From Gemmatimonadota bacterium (GTDB taxonomy: Bacteria > Gemmatimonadota > Gemmatimonadetes > Longimicrobiales > Gaopeijiaceae), in NCBI GenBank assembly GCA_022571515.1, contig JACZXQ010000008.1:62001-126000 (forward strand): a stretch of DNA of 64,000 nt, given 5' to 3'. Positions within the stretch are counted from its first letter, which is position 1. Each line of letters begins with the position of its first letter. Positions 1-9,308 of the stretch are shown piece after piece. The translations under genes were made by a program, and so were the position numbers. A model generated the notes under the pieces. It made no database searches. It saw only the letters and a list, made by a program, of their open reading frames with translations, and had not been told where the DNA came from.

Positions 1-1022
1 CCCGTCTCCGGATCTGCCACGCGCATGTACTCGTCCTTGTGATCCCTGGACGTCGAGACGAAGGCCAGCTTGGTGCCGTCCTCGCTCCACTCCACGTCCG
101 CCCAGCCTCCGCCACGGCATCGCACATGGTCACAGAGGGTCGAGCGATGTTGATCGGGCGCCATCTGGAGTCGCACCGTCTCGGCGGTCTCCACGTCGAT
201 CACCACTCGCGAGATCCGGAAGATCACGCTGTCTTCGGGGAGCGGGTACTTCCACGCTTCCAGGGTCGGATGCCCCACGGTGGTCGAGACCAGATACATG
301 TCACCCACACCCCGCGCGTCGTGCTGGAACGTGGCAATCTTCTTGGAGTCGGGAGACCATACCACCACAGGGCGATCGCGCTTGGTCCAGCCGGCGTTGT
401 CCGTGGCGTACCCGAAGTCCTCGATGCCGTCCGTGGTAAGCTGCCTTTCCTGGCGGCTGGCCACGTCCCTCACCCAGAGATTGTGGTCGCGGATGAACGC
501 GGCCAACGTGCCGTCGGGCGAGGGGGCTGAGTTGCTGGCACCACCACGGCCTCTCGGAGAACCATCGGCCCGGCCGTCCGCCTCGGAAGTGCAGCTCGCG
601 CCGTCACGCTGGCAGGTATACGCCCGCCCGCTCGCATCGAAGAGAATCGACTGGCCGTCTTCCGAAAACGTGAAGGTATTGAACGGCAGGGTCAGCCCGT
701 CGTACGCCTCATCGGCCTCGCGGGAGACAGCGGCCGCAAGCCGCTCGTGATCGAACGCACGCTCGCGGGACCGGCGGGCCGCATCCACCAGGATGAACTC
801 CGCACCGCCCGCCACCGTGTTCCGATACCAGAAGCGGTCGCCGTCCAGCCACGTCGGCCGGACCGTCGCACCAGTGACCAGCGCGCTGGTGTTCGTCCTG
901 AGGAACGACTCCGCCCGGGCGTAATCAGCCGCGGTGACTGTGGGCGGGCCGTCCTGCTGGGCGGCTGCCGGCACTACCAAAACGAGCGAAGCGAGTATTC
1001 CCGCACTGAGACGCATCGTCAT
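1..1022 (-). CDS. S9 family peptidase (DPP-IV type), N-terminal part, cut by window edge
   Basis: The reading frame is open from an ATG at 1022 to the left edge, so only about 340 N-terminal residues are seen. They start with a Sec signal peptide (MTMRLSAGIL, then a hydrophobic stretch ending VPAAAQQ). The rest is typical of the N-terminal beta-propeller of dipeptidyl-peptidase IV proteins, with repeated SPDG/SEDG blade turns such as FSEDGQS, SPDGTL and WSPDSKK. The segment WLDGDRFWYR is close to WIEGGDRFWYE in the S9 protein at 10932-13550, so the two are paralogues. The catalytic domain lies outside the window. It is probably a periplasmic or secreted peptidase. It is transcribed away from the ankyrin gene that starts at 1184. 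A second in-frame ATG at 1016 is a possible start. Confidence 0.85.
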   Translation of the reverse strand, partial: MTMRLSAGILASLVLVVPAAAQQDGPPTVTAADYARAESFLRTNTSALVTGATVRPTWLDGDRFWYRNTVAGGAEFILVDAARRSRERAFDHERLAAAVSREADEAYDGLTLPFNTFTFSEDGQSILFDASGRAYTCQRDGASCTSEADGRADGSPRGRGGASNSAPSPDGTLAAFIRDHNLWVRDVASRQERQLTTDGIEDFGYATDNAGWTKRDRPVVVWSPDSKKIATFQHDARGVGDMYLVSTTVGHPTLEAWKYPLPEDSVIFRISRVVIDVETAETVRLQMAPDQHRSTLCDHVRCRGGGWADVEWSEDGTKLAFVSTSRDHKDEYMRVADPET

Positions 1023-1183
1023 CCTCTACGCGTTTGAGTGGATCAACAACGGCGGGCGCTCATGATGTCGACGGGGCGTCCGCGTTGCAACCACTGTTGC
1101 CCCCGATCGGGCGGCGCTCCCATCTTCTTCCAAATCCCTGTCCGCTCCCCCCACGAGCCTCTCACACGTCTCGAGGAGCATCC

Positions 1184-2365
1184 ATGAGCACCGAAGTGGA
1201 GACACCTGACCCGCTGGAAGCGCTAGTCGCCGATGTCCGCGCGGGACGGGTCGAGGAAGTGCGCCAGGCGATCGGAGCGGCGCCCGACCTCGTGCACGCG
1301 TACGACCCCAACGCTTGGTGCTGCCGGGGCACCCTGCTCAACCTGGCGACGTCGAACGGGGACCGCGCGATGATCGACGCGCTATTGGACCTCGGTGCGG
1401 ACATCAACCAAAAGAGCGATTGGTGGGCCGGCGGATTCGCGCCGATCCACTCGGTGCCCATGGCGCACCGGCCGGGCCTCGCGGAGTTCCTCATCGAGCG
1501 TGGCGCCACCGTGGACGTCCACGCGGCTGCTAATCACGGCCTCATCGATCGGCTCACCGAGCTGCTGGATGATCAGCCCCATCGTGTGAACCAGCCGGTG
1601 GGCGACGGCGCCCGCCCTCTGCACTTCGCCGCGACCCGGGAAGTGGCGGAGCTCCTGATCGAGAGGGGCGCCCTGCTGGAGCCGTTGGACGTGGACCATG
1701 GGAGCACCCCCGCGCAGTGGGCCGCGAGGGACCGCCGGGACGTTACGCGTTACCTGCTGGCGCAAGGCGCCGAGAGCGACCCGTTCATGCTTGTCGCCAT
1801 AGACGACCAGACCACGCTCGGCTCCCAGCTGGAACTGGACTTTGCCGTGGCGAACGCCGTCCTCGGCCCCTCTATGTTCCCCTCGCCCGGATCCAAGGCA
1901 GGCCACATCTACTGCTACCATCTCGGACCCTACTCCTCGACCCTGCTGCAAATCGCAGCGGTCCTCGACCGAAGGGAGATCGTGACGCTACTGGTCAATG
2001 CGGGCGCCGGACTGAACACCCGGGGGGGCTACGACGACTCGACCGCACTGCATGTGGCGGCCTGGAACGGGTACGCCGACGGGGTGGAGCACCTGGTGAG
2101 CCTCGGGGCGGCCATCGACCAGGCGTCGGGACCGATCCACGAGAACACGCCGCTCGGGTGGGCGCTCGTGAACGGCAAGGCGGACGTCGTGGCGCGCTTG
2201 CTGAAGCTCGGAGCGGAGGTGCTGCCTCGCCACCGGACAGACCTGGCGAAGGGCGCCGAAGGGAAGCTCGACTTTAGCGCAGGCACCAAAGAGGATTTCG
2301 ACCGTATCGCTGAGCTGCTGGACGGGCCGGAGGGCGGCGACGTCGCGGAGGGAGGCAGACCTTGA
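1184..2365 (+). CDS. Ankyrin-repeat protein
   Basis: This 393-residue protein has no evident signal peptide. Ankyrin-type units recur along it, for example GTLLNLATSNGDRAMIDALL, PLHFAATREVAELLIERGA, TALHVAAWNGYADGVEHLV and TPLGWALVNGKADVVARLL, giving about seven or eight degenerate repeats. Ankyrin repeats mediate protein binding, and no catalytic domain is visible. The ATG at 1184 was chosen because GAGGAG lies 6-12 bases upstream and the protein then begins with an ordinary cytoplasmic N-terminus. The open frame before it reads as untranslated leader. Its TGA overlaps the TTG start of the VOC gene by four bases, so the two are translationally coupled. The partner is unknown. Confidence 0.85.
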   Translation: MSTEVETPDPLEALVADVRAGRVEEVRQAIGAAPDLVHAYDPNAWCCRGTLLNLATSNGDRAMIDALLDLGADINQKSDWWAGGFAPIHSVPMAHRPGLAEFLIERGATVDVHAAANHGLIDRLTELLDDQPHRVNQPVGDGARPLHFAATREVAELLIERGALLEPLDVDHGSTPAQWAARDRRDVTRYLLAQGAESDPFMLVAIDDQTTLGSQLELDFAVANAVLGPSMFPSPGSKAGHIYCYHLGPYSSTLLQIAAVLDRREIVTLLVNAGAGLNTRGGYDDSTALHVAAWNGYADGVEHLVSLGAAIDQASGPIHENTPLGWALVNGKADVVARLLKLGAEVLPRHRTDLAKGAEGKLDFSAGTKEDFDRIAELLDGPEGGDVAEGGRP

Positions 2366-2778
2366 GGCCGCCGCTCAACGGCATGCTCGAGTACGGGCTG
2401 TATGTGGATGATTTGGCGAAGGCAGCGGAGTTCTACGAGCGAGTGTTTGGCGGCCGAGTGATGTTCGAGAACGAGAGGATCGCGGCACTCGATGTGGAAG
2501 GGCAGGCCGTTCTACTGCTTTTCAAGAAGGGCGCGTCCGTCGACTCCGTTCCGACGGAGGAGGGATTTCTGCCCAGCCATGACGCCGAGGGCACGCAGCA
2601 CTTCGCGTTTGCCATCGAGGCCGACGATCTCGATGCCTGGGAGGCCTGGTTGGTGGAGAACGGGGTCGAGATCGAGGGCCGGATCAACTGGGAGCGTGGT
2701 GGCAAGAGCCTCTACTTCCGCGATCCCGATCAGCACTGCGTCGAGGTGGCGACTCGGGGCGTCTGGGAGACCTATTGA
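2362..2778 (+). CDS. VOC (glyoxalase/bleomycin-resistance fold) protein
   Basis: This 138-residue protein has the vicinal-oxygen-chelate pattern: YGLYVDDLAKAAEFYERVFG near the N-terminus, a central QHFAFAIEADDLDAWEAWL strand-helix unit, and a C-terminal SLYFRDPDQHCVEVAT containing the usual metal-ligand Glu. Family members are lyases, dioxygenases or antibiotic-binding proteins, and the substrate cannot be told here. The start is taken as TTG at 2362, inside the TTGA overlap with the ankyrin stop, because GGAGGGAGG sits just upstream. An ATG at 2383 would remove the first residues before the first strand. It forms an apparent operon with the ankyrin gene and possibly the next two genes. Confidence 0.85.
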   Translation: MRPPLNGMLEYGLYVDDLAKAAEFYERVFGGRVMFENERIAALDVEGQAVLLLFKKGASVDSVPTEEGFLPSHDAEGTQHFAFAIEADDLDAWEAWLVENGVEIEGRINWERGGKSLYFRDPDQHCVEVATRGVWETY

Positions 2779-2806
2779 GTCGAGGACCCCGACGGGGGCT
2801 GACAGC

Positions 2807-3091
2807 ATGGACGATACGGAGATCCGCGACATCGCCGACGCGAAGGCCATGGAACTCGGGTTCGACCCCGAGGCCGCGCACTCGGAGATCTACCGTGAGC
2901 TTCGCCCCGACGACCAGCTCTTCCTGGACGACGAGGGGATCGACGATCGTGATGGTTTGGTGGCCGTGTACTACGGTCCGCCTTCGGCGTTCGATCTCGG
3001 AGGCTTCCAGCTCGTCACCGCGGGTGGCGACCTCACCGTGTACGTCCACGCGCCGACCGGCGCCGTGAGGGCCGCGTGGGTCGGGGAGTGA
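2807..3091 (+). CDS. Small acidic hypothetical protein (94 aa)
   Basis: No family is recognised with confidence. The protein is acidic and soluble, with an N-terminal helical half ([19 protein letters not shown]) and a C-terminal part that looks like a beta hairpin ([20 protein letters not shown]). That shape recalls the C-terminal hairpin of PepSY-like or NTF2-like small domains, but the likeness is weak. The ATG at 2807 is 29 bases after the VOC stop, and the acyl-CoA synthetase begins 14 bases after its own stop, so it is probably co-transcribed with both. Codon use resembles that of its neighbours, which argues that it is a real gene. Confidence 0.6.
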   Translation: MDDTEIRDIADAKAMELGFDPEAAHSEIYRELRPDDQLFLDDEGIDDRDGLVAVYYGPPSAFDLGGFQLVTAGGDLTVYVHAPTGAVRAAWVGE

Positions 3092-3104
3092 CGGTGGTCC
3101 CGCT

Positions 3105-4799
3105 GTGACAGCGCTCACGCATAGCTACGTGCACGGAGCGTCCTCGACGCCTTTCCTGGACACCACGATCGGGGACCAGTTCGATCGGACGGTCGTGCGG
3201 CACCCCGAGCGTGAGGCGCTCGTGGTGTGCCACCAGGACGTGCGCTGGACCTACGCCGAGCTCAAGGAGCACGTCGATCGTCTGGCGGCCGGCTTGCTGG
3301 CGTTGGGCCTGGAGCCCGGTGATCGCATCGGGATCTGGGCGCCCAACAACGCCGAGTGGATGGTAACGCAGTACGCCACCGCCAAGGCGGGGCTGATCCT
3401 GGTCAACATCAACCCGGCCTACCGCATCGCCGAACTCGAGTACGCGGTGAACAAGGTCGGATGCCGCGCGCTCATCACCGCGACCACGTTCAAATCGAGC
3501 GACTACCTGGCGGTGCTTCGCGCCTTGGCGCCCGAACTCGACACGGCCACCCCCGGCGCTCTCCGGTCCGAGAAGCTCCCGACCTTGGAGTTCGTGATCC
3601 ACATGGGAGAGGCGGAGGAGCCCGGCATGTACCGCTTCGCCGATGTGCGCGACATGGGCACGGCGGATCATCTCTCGAAGTTGGAGGAGACCGCGGCCGG
3701 CCTCCAGTTCGACGACGCCATCAACATCCAGTTCACCAGTGGCACCACCGGTGCGCCGAAGGGGGCCACGCTCACCCACCACAACATCCTCAACAACGGC
3801 TACTTCATCGGTGCCACCATGGCGCTGACCGAAGAGGACCGGGTGTGCGTTCCGGTGCCGCTCTACCATTGCTTCGGCATGGTGATCGGGAACCTGGCCT
3901 GCCTGACACACGGTGCCACCGTGGTCTATCCATCCGAAGCCTTCGAGCCCGGTGCGGTGCTCGAGGCGGTCCAGAAGGAGCGCTGCACGGCACTCTACGG
4001 TGTGCCGACCATGTTCATCGCCGAGCTCGAGCACCCGGACTTCGATTCGTTCGACCTGACCTCGCTGCGCACCGGAATCATGGCGGGATCGCCGTGTCCG
4101 ATCGAAGTGATGCGGCGGGTCATCGACGAGATGAACATGGGCGAGGTGACGATTGCGTACGGCATGACCGAGACGAGCCCCGGGAGTTTCCAAACCGCGT
4201 TGGATGACCCGCTCGAGCGCAGGGTCGGCACGGTCGGGCGCGCGCTTCCGCACGTCGAGGTCAAGATCATCGACGAGCAGGGGCGTATCGTGCCTCCGGG
4301 CGTTCGGGGCGAGCTGTGCACGCGCGGCTACCTCGTGATGCAGGGCTACTGGGACGACGACGAACGCACCGCGGAGGCCGTGGACCGGGTGGGCTGGATG
4401 CACACGGGCGACCTCGCCACGATCGACGACCAGGGCTACTGCAAAATCGTCGGGCGCATCAAGGACATGATCATCCGGGGCGGCGAGAACGTCTATCCCC
4501 GGGAGGTCGAGGAGTTCTTGTACGGGCACCCGAAAATCGAGGATGTGCAGATCATCGGGGTGCCCGATCCAAAGTACGGCGAGCAGCTCTGCGCGTGGAT
4601 CAAGCTACGCGAGGGCGACTCCGCGACCGCCGAGGAGATCCAGGCCTTCTGCAAAGACCGGATCGCCCACTTCAAAGTGCCCCACTACATCCAGTTCGTG
4701 GATGCCTTTCCCATGACCGTGACGGGCAAGGTCCAGAAGTTCGTGATGCGCGAGCAGGCCATCGAGGCCCTGGGGCTCAGCGAGATCGAGACCGCCTGA
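3105..4799 (+). CDS. Fatty-acyl-CoA synthetase, ACSF2/FadD-like
   Basis: This 564-residue adenylate-forming enzyme should activate a fatty or related carboxylic acid with ATP and CoA in the cytoplasm. All core motifs are present in order: the phosphate loop [10 protein letters not shown] near residue 205, YGMTETSPG near 350, HTGDLATID near 440, [20 protein letters not shown] near 450 and the C-terminal lysine motif VTGKVQKF near 540. Overall length and motif wording fit the medium-chain ACSF2-type group rather than the benzoate-CoA ligase group found twice elsewhere in this window. The start is a GTG at 3105 with no strong ribosome-binding site. It ends a run of four plus-strand genes and is convergent with the M20 gene, 20 bases away. 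Confidence 0.9.
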   Translation: MTALTHSYVHGASSTPFLDTTIGDQFDRTVVRHPEREALVVCHQDVRWTYAELKEHVDRLAAGLLALGLEPGDRIGIWAPNNAEWMVTQYATAKAGLILVNINPAYRIAELEYAVNKVGCRALITATTFKSSDYLAVLRALAPELDTATPGALRSEKLPTLEFVIHMGEAEEPGMYRFADVRDMGTADHLSKLEETAAGLQFDDAINIQFTSGTTGAPKGATLTHHNILNNGYFIGATMALTEEDRVCVPVPLYHCFGMVIGNLACLTHGATVVYPSEAFEPGAVLEAVQKERCTALYGVPTMFIAELEHPDFDSFDLTSLRTGIMAGSPCPIEVMRRVIDEMNMGEVTIAYGMTETSPGSFQTALDDPLERRVGTVGRALPHVEVKIIDEQGRIVPPGVRGELCTRGYLVMQGYWDDDERTAEAVDRVGWMHTGDLATIDDQGYCKIVGRIKDMIIRGGENVYPREVEEFLYGHPKIEDVQIIGVPDPKYGEQLCAWIKLREGDSATAEEIQAFCKDRIAHFKVPHYIQFVDAFPMTVTGKVQKFVMREQAIEALGLSEIETA

Positions 4800-4819
4800 G
4801 AGGATCGTGCGTCGTCGGC

Positions 4820-6397
4820 TTACCGTCCCCCAGTACTCTGGGGCACGGTCGGGTACGTGATCCCCAACTGCTCCAAGTAGGTGTCGAACTTCGTCTCGTC
4901 GAAGTAGTACTGCTCGAGTAGCGGCCTGAACGTCTTCATGATGGCCTCATTGAGGCCGATCGCCGGACGGTCGTCCGCCGAGATGAACGGCGTATACTCC
5001 ATGTCCTTCGTCTGCTCGTCGCGGAAGTAGGCCCAGGCCTCGTCCACCAGGTCTGTATTCACAAAGAACTCGAGGGCCGTCATGGCGAGTGCCTTGGCCC
5101 CGGCGGTGGCGCCCTTGTGGGCGATGGGCGTGGCCATGGCGATCCCGCTCGACCAGTTGTGGCCGGGCAGGCCCGGCACGTTTGAGGGGAAGCGCATGGT
5201 GACCGTCGGCACGGTCCAGGAAATGTCCCCGATGTCGTCCGAGCCACCGCTCCGGCGCCGCTCGGGAGGCTCGGTCAGTTCCGAGAGCTCCGTGGCGAGC
5301 CCGTCCGGGTCACTCTCCACCGCCTCTTGCACGGCGCGCGCCAGCATCTGGTCCGCCTCGCTCCACTCGGGCAGCCCGACCGTCTTGATGTGCTCGTACA
5401 TGGTCTCGGCGATCACCTTGTTGAAGTGCCGCGGCCACGCGGAGCCCAGGATGCGGTACGTCATCTCGGTGTTGGTCATCAGGGCGGCGCCTTCGGCCAT
5501 CTGTATCCCGATGTTGAAGTTCTTCTGGATGTCGGCGTAGTCCATCTCTCGGAAGTAGTACCAGACGGCCGCCCGCTGGGGCACGACGTTGGGCTGGTCC
5601 CCGCCGTCCGTAATCACGTAGTGAGAGCGCTGATCGGGCCGCAGATGCTCGCGGCGGAAATTCCAGCCCACGTTCATGAGTTCGACGGCGTCCAGGGCGC
5701 TCCGGCCCCGCCAGGGCGATCCGGCGCCATGCGCCGACTCGCCGATGAACGTGAACTCCGCAGACACGAGGCCGGTGCCGTTGGCCGCCCCCCAGGTGAC
5801 ACTCAAGTTGCTGGATACGTGCGTGAACATCACCAGGTCGACGTCCTTGAAATAGCCGTCCCGCACGAAATACGCCTTGGTGGCCACCAACTCTTCGGCC
5901 ACGCCCGGCCACAGCACGAGCGTACCCTGGATGCCCTCACGCTCCATGATCGTTTTGAGTGCGAGTGCGGCCGTGACGTTCACCGCCTGCCCCGAGTTAT
6001 GTCCCTCGCCGTGCCCCGGAGCCCCTTCGATGATGGGCTCGTGCCACGCCACTCCGGGCTTCTGGCTGGACTTCGGGATACCGTCGATGTCGCTCCCGAA
6101 CGCGATCACCGGTTCACCGGAGCCCCACGTGGCCCACCATGCGGTGGGGATGCCGGCGATACCCTCCTCTACCTCGAAGCCGTTCTCACGCAGGATCGAC
6201 GTGATGTACCCAGACGTCTCGTACTCCTGGAAGCCCAACTCCGAGAAGCTGAAGATCTTGTCCACCATGACCTGAGTGAGCTTGTGGTTGGATTCAATCG
6301 CCACCGCGATCTCTTCGAGCAAATCGTCGAGCGATTGGGCGTTCCCGTACGAGGGTACGAGCATGAGCAGCGAAGCGATCAGAGCGAGTCTCTTCAT
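4820..6397 (-). CDS. Exported M20D-type amidohydrolase (AbgB-like)
   Basis: This 525-residue metallo-amidohydrolase begins with a Sec signal peptide (MKRLALIASLLMLVPSYGNA). It carries the M20 metal-site segments FGSDIDGIPKSSQ and GAPGHGEGHNSG, followed by a dimerisation domain and the C-terminal catalytic part. The wording of these motifs is like the AbgB (p-aminobenzoyl-glutamate hydrolase) branch, so hydrolysis of an acyl-amino acid or aryl-amide is likely, but the substrate is unknown. The ATG at 6397 was chosen because it begins the signal peptide; the open frame extends upstream to 6556 without features. A paralogue lies at 36990-38462. The last codons overlap a CCCCAG-TACT-CTGGGG hairpin at 4828-4843 that might also stop transcription from the acyl-CoA synthetase gene. 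Confidence 0.88.
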   Translation of the reverse strand: MKRLALIASLLMLVPSYGNAQSLDDLLEEIAVAIESNHKLTQVMVDKIFSFSELGFQEYETSGYITSILRENGFEVEEGIAGIPTAWWATWGSGEPVIAFGSDIDGIPKSSQKPGVAWHEPIIEGAPGHGEGHNSGQAVNVTAALALKTIMEREGIQGTLVLWPGVAEELVATKAYFVRDGYFKDVDLVMFTHVSSNLSVTWGAANGTGLVSAEFTFIGESAHGAGSPWRGRSALDAVELMNVGWNFRREHLRPDQRSHYVITDGGDQPNVVPQRAAVWYYFREMDYADIQKNFNIGIQMAEGAALMTNTEMTYRILGSAWPRHFNKVIAETMYEHIKTVGLPEWSEADQMLARAVQEAVESDPDGLATELSELTEPPERRRSGGSDDIGDISWTVPTVTMRFPSNVPGLPGHNWSSGIAMATPIAHKGATAGAKALAMTALEFFVNTDLVDEAWAYFRDEQTKDMEYTPFISADDRPAIGLNEAIMKTFRPLLEQYYFDETKFDTYLEQLGITYPTVPQSTGGR

Positions 6398-6570
6398 GGT
6401 GTATTCCGGCTGGGGTTGGATGCGGCCATCAGGCATATCACCCATGCGGTGGGCCGGGCAAGGGGCCCGAGGTCCGCCGGCCACCCTCGCGCGGGCAGGC
6501 AGCGGGCGCTTATGCTCCGGCCGGGTCAGTCCACTTGGTCCGTCCACTTCGCGCACGAGGAGGGGAGATC

Positions 6571-6963
6571 ATGAGCCGCACTGGAATCTTGTTGGTCGCG
6601 GTGGGCGCCTTTACCCTGGGGGCTGTGGGGACCAGCGCGCTCCCTCAGGAGGTGCCCGACGCCGTCACGGCCGCTCCCAACCTCTATGCGGTGGCGTACG
6701 AGAACGACGCGGTGCGGATCCTGCGGGTGGAGTACGCGCCCGCGGACCGCTCGAGCATGCACCACCACCCGGCCAGTTGCTCCATCATCATCAACACACA
6801 GAGCTGGGAATCCATGGACCCGGACGGGGATTTGATGCCCGCCTTTGCCGACGCCGGCATGTTCGCGTGTGAGGATGGCTACTCCCACTCCATGGAGAAC
6901 ATGGGGGAAGATCCGGCGGGCCTCTTCATCATCGAATTCAAGGGTGCCGAGAAGCTTCCGTGA
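6571..6963 (+). CDS. Small exported cupin-like protein
   Basis: This 130-residue protein starts with a hydrophobic N-terminal segment (MSRTGILLVAVGAFTLGAVG) that can act as a signal or membrane anchor. The mature part reads as a single cupin-like beta barrel. It has a metal-binding style stretch SSMHHHPASCSIIINTQ and later FACEDGYSHSMENMGEDPAG, which resemble the two cupin histidine motifs. No enzyme activity can be assigned. The start is well supported by AGGAGGGGAG a few bases upstream. The gene is divergent from the M20 gene (start 6397) and convergent with the 2OG oxygenase fragment, so it is probably a single-gene transcript. Confidence 0.72.
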   Translation: MSRTGILLVAVGAFTLGAVGTSALPQEVPDAVTAAPNLYAVAYENDAVRILRVEYAPADRSSMHHHPASCSIIINTQSWESMDPDGDLMPAFADAGMFACEDGYSHSMENMGEDPAGLFIIEFKGAEKLP

Positions 6964-6978
6964 GTGGAATGGTGGGGA

Positions 6979-7860
6979 CTATCCGATCCTGAAGTCCGCG
7001 ATCTGGATTTCCTTTCCGAAGTCCGCGTAGTCGCCGTCCGTGCGAGCCTGACGGAACTCTCCCCAGTTGATCGTGCGATAATGCGGCGGATCATCGGGGC
7101 CGGTCGCCAGCGGAGCGTAGTCCGTCTCGTAAGACGGGTTGAAGAAGCAGGGGATGCTGTAGCGGGCGCGATTCTTGGTGGGACGCACTCTGTGGAGGTT
7201 GGCCTCGTACCGGTCGTTCGACCACACCTGCATCATGTCGCCCACGTTGATCACGAACGCCCCTTCCGTGGGCGTCACGTCGATCCAATCGCCGTCGGCG
7301 AGCACCTGGAGGCCTCCCACGTCGTCCTGTAGCAGGATCGTCAGAGCGCCGGCGTCGGTGTGGTGGTGCAGAGCCATGTCACCGAGATCAGTAGCCTCGG
7401 CAGCCTCGGCCGAATCCAACGGATCGGTGAGCGGATAGTGATTCAGGCGCACGAAGCTGGTGTGCTCTGGAGCGAAGTGCTCGAAGAGGGCTTGCCGAGC
7501 CAACCCGAGATCGAGGCACAACGCCCCGAGGATCTCCAGGCCGAGTCGCTCGCACTCCGAATAGTACTCAAGCATCGTGTCGCGGAAGTCGGGCAGATCG
7601 GTGGGCCACCGGTTGGAACCGTCCACCGCCGCGCGGTTGTCCGGGTGATCCTCGGGAAGCTCGGGATGGAGGATGGCCGCGTAGTCGAAGACCTCCTTGA
7701 GGTCCCGGGCGTTCTTGGTGAGCTCGCGGTCGTAGTAGCCGCGAGGGTTCTCCTTGGTGCGTGAAAGGGCCTGCTTGGCGTCGCGCGGCTGATCGAAGAA
7801 CCGGTGGGTCTCCGCCCACATGCGACCGATGAGGTCGTCAGCGACACCGTGCCCGACCAC
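6979..7860 (-). pseudogene. 2-oxoglutarate/Fe(II) oxygenase, isopenicillin-N-synthase-like, 5'-truncated
   Basis: The 293 residues from a GTG at 7860 carry the double-stranded beta-helix of the isopenicillin N synthase family: the HxD iron motif in ALHHHTDAGALTILLQDD, a later NLHRVRPTKNRARYSIPCFF with the third His and the RxS 2-oxoglutarate-binding pair. The family normally begins with 35-45 further residues (IPVIDLS-like strand and helix) before the GFF-V-GHGV motif. Here the open frame reads only LSITRGEYGFFQ before VVGHGV and is closed by a TGA at 7897-7899, and the neighbouring gene ends at 7910, so there is no room for the missing part. It is either a truncated enzyme or a relic. The iron and oxoglutarate residues themselves are intact. 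Confidence 0.75.
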
Positions 7861-7909
7861 CTGGAAGAAGCCGTACTCCCCTCGCGTGATGGACAGTCAG
7901 GCCGGAACT

Positions 7910-8368
7910 CTAGTTTCCCCCGTCGTCATCGTCATCGTCGTCGTCGCCGGTTCTCGGTCCGAAGAAGTAGATGCCGTCCTTATGGGCAGTGCACGCCGCG
8001 AACGGGCCGGGCCCATCGGCCAGGTCCGGGTTCGCCTCGGCGACGCGGGAGCCGACCTCGGCGATAGCGTCGATCAGTCCGCCGATATCGTAGCCGGTGC
8101 GGAAGTAGTTCACGTTCCACTCGTCCGCCCACGCATGGAAGAACAAGCCTGCGCTCGCCATCTTGCCCTCCGCCACCAACTCCTCTTCGACGGGCCGGGT
8201 GATGGAGTCGTAGCCGGACGAAATGCCAGCTATGGCCGAGTTCGGGCACTGGTACGAAGAGATCGAGAGGATGGTGGCTACGCGGTCTTCGTCGTCATCC
8301 TCCTGGGCCATGGCCGTTGCGGGGAAAGCCAGGCCCAGCGCGAGGATCGCAACCGTGAGATGCTTCAT
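7910..8368 (-). CDS. Secreted small protein with poly-Asp tail
   Basis: This 152-residue protein has a clear Sec signal peptide (MKHLTVAILALGLAFPATAMA) followed by an acidic start to the mature chain (QEDDDEDR). The centre (ATILSISSYQC, then PVEEELVAEGKMASAGLFFH) has the alternating pattern of a small dimeric alpha-beta barrel fold, but no named family is certain. The C-terminus ends in eight consecutive Asp residues and GGN, made of a GAC/GAT run at about 7916-7942. The ATG at 8368 has GAGGGA just upstream. Poly-Asp tails can bind calcium or other cations, which is inference here. It lies directly upstream of the truncated oxygenase on the same strand. Confidence 0.72.
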   Translation of the reverse strand: MKHLTVAILALGLAFPATAMAQEDDDEDRVATILSISSYQCPNSAIAGISSGYDSITRPVEEELVAEGKMASAGLFFHAWADEWNVNYFRTGYDIGGLIDAIAEVGSRVAEANPDLADGPGPFAACTAHKDGIYFFGPRTGDDDDDDDDGGN

Positions 8369-8472
8369 GTTCCCTCCTTCGTGATACGGATACGCCCGCC
8401 CCACCTGGTGGTGGGGCGGTAATCTAGGCGGGAGGATACTGCGCGTCGGCGAGGTCGACTGTGAGGAGGTCC

Positions 8473-9150
8473 CTAGCCCCCTGATACAGCCGTTTTCGCG
8501 ATCTTGTCCAGGAACGGGAATTCCGCGTCGAGATATTCGTTTCCTTCGGAGTGGATGCGTTCCTGCTCGGGCCCTGGGCCCCTCGGTGCCCCATCGCCAT
8601 AGGCCGAGTACAACTGGCCGACGACGTCCATCCCTTCGACGACCTCTGCGAAGGGGGCGAAGCCCATCCCGTCGAGGTTCGAGTTGTCCGAGAAGTTGAT
8701 GAAGACCTGGGTGGTGCGTGAGTCGGGTTCGGAGGTCTTAGCGAAGCTCACGAAGCCGCGCGTGTTGCTCTGCGTTACAGGGTCGTCCGGAATCCGAGAT
8801 TCACGCCAAAACTTGCCGATCTCGGGGTCCCCGTGGATGCCGAATTGGATCATGAAGCCGGGGATCACTCGGAAGAAGCGTGACTCGTCGTAGAAGCGGT
8901 TCCTGACGAGGTTGTAGAACCTGTCGGCGCCGTTGGGCGCCCAGTCCCTATGCACCTCGAGGACGAAGTCACCCTTGAGGGTCGCAAAGGTAGCCAGAAA
9001 GACCTCGGGCGCCCTCTCGTTCATAGCCTCGGAGTCGGGGCTCTCGAGCGGGTTGCCGTCGACCGCGGGGGCGTCCGAGCCCGCATCGCCGGCGCATGCA
9101 CCGGTCGCGAGGGCGAGAAGGAGGACAGGCAAGTAGCCTCGTGTTTTCAT
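8473..9150 (-). CDS. Cyclophilin-type peptidyl-prolyl isomerase lipoprotein
   Basis: This is a cyclophilin-family prolyl isomerase that would act in the periplasm. An N-terminal lipoprotein-like signal (MKTRGYLPVLLLALATGAC) precedes a low-complexity acidic linker. The cyclophilin core follows with FYNLVRNRFYDESRFFRVIPG, IPGFMIQFG, the TQVFINFSDNSNLDGMGFAPF block and VVEGMDVVGQLY. The -3 position of the lipobox is Thr, so lipid attachment is probable rather than certain. In-frame ATGs at 9159 and 9171 could also serve as starts, and no convincing ribosome-binding site distinguishes them. I chose 9150 because it leaves a standard-length signal. It is the most upstream gene of a minus-strand group reaching to 6979. 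Confidence 0.85.
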   Translation of the reverse strand: MKTRGYLPVLLLALATGACAGDAGSDAPAVDGNPLESPDSEAMNERAPEVFLATFATLKGDFVLEVHRDWAPNGADRFYNLVRNRFYDESRFFRVIPGFMIQFGIHGDPEIGKFWRESRIPDDPVTQSNTRGFVSFAKTSEPDSRTTQVFINFSDNSNLDGMGFAPFAEVVEGMDVVGQLYSAYGDGAPRGPGPEQERIHSEGNEYLDAEFPFLDKIAKTAVSGG

Positions 9151-9308
9151 CTTGATCATGATGCCAATCATTGGGTTGGGTAAATCTGCGGAAGGGCAAA
9201 AATGAATACTTCCCTTCCGTGAGGGCAAGGGAGTGTGTCGTGGGTGGCGCTACAAGGCCCAGGCGAGGGGTGCCTCACCCTGGCCGGGCGCCAGTGTAGG
9301 TACGGCAA

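Noticed and set aside
3033-4529. Long open frame on the minus strand opposite the acyl-CoA synthetase gene
   Set aside because: It is the antisense frame of a strongly conserved adenylate-forming enzyme and reads as Arg/Val/His-rich sequence without any domain; a high-GC shadow.
4828-4843. CCCCAG-TACT-CTGGGG hairpin as a definite terminator
   Set aside because: It lies inside the 3' end of the convergent M20 coding sequence and is not followed by a T run on either strand.
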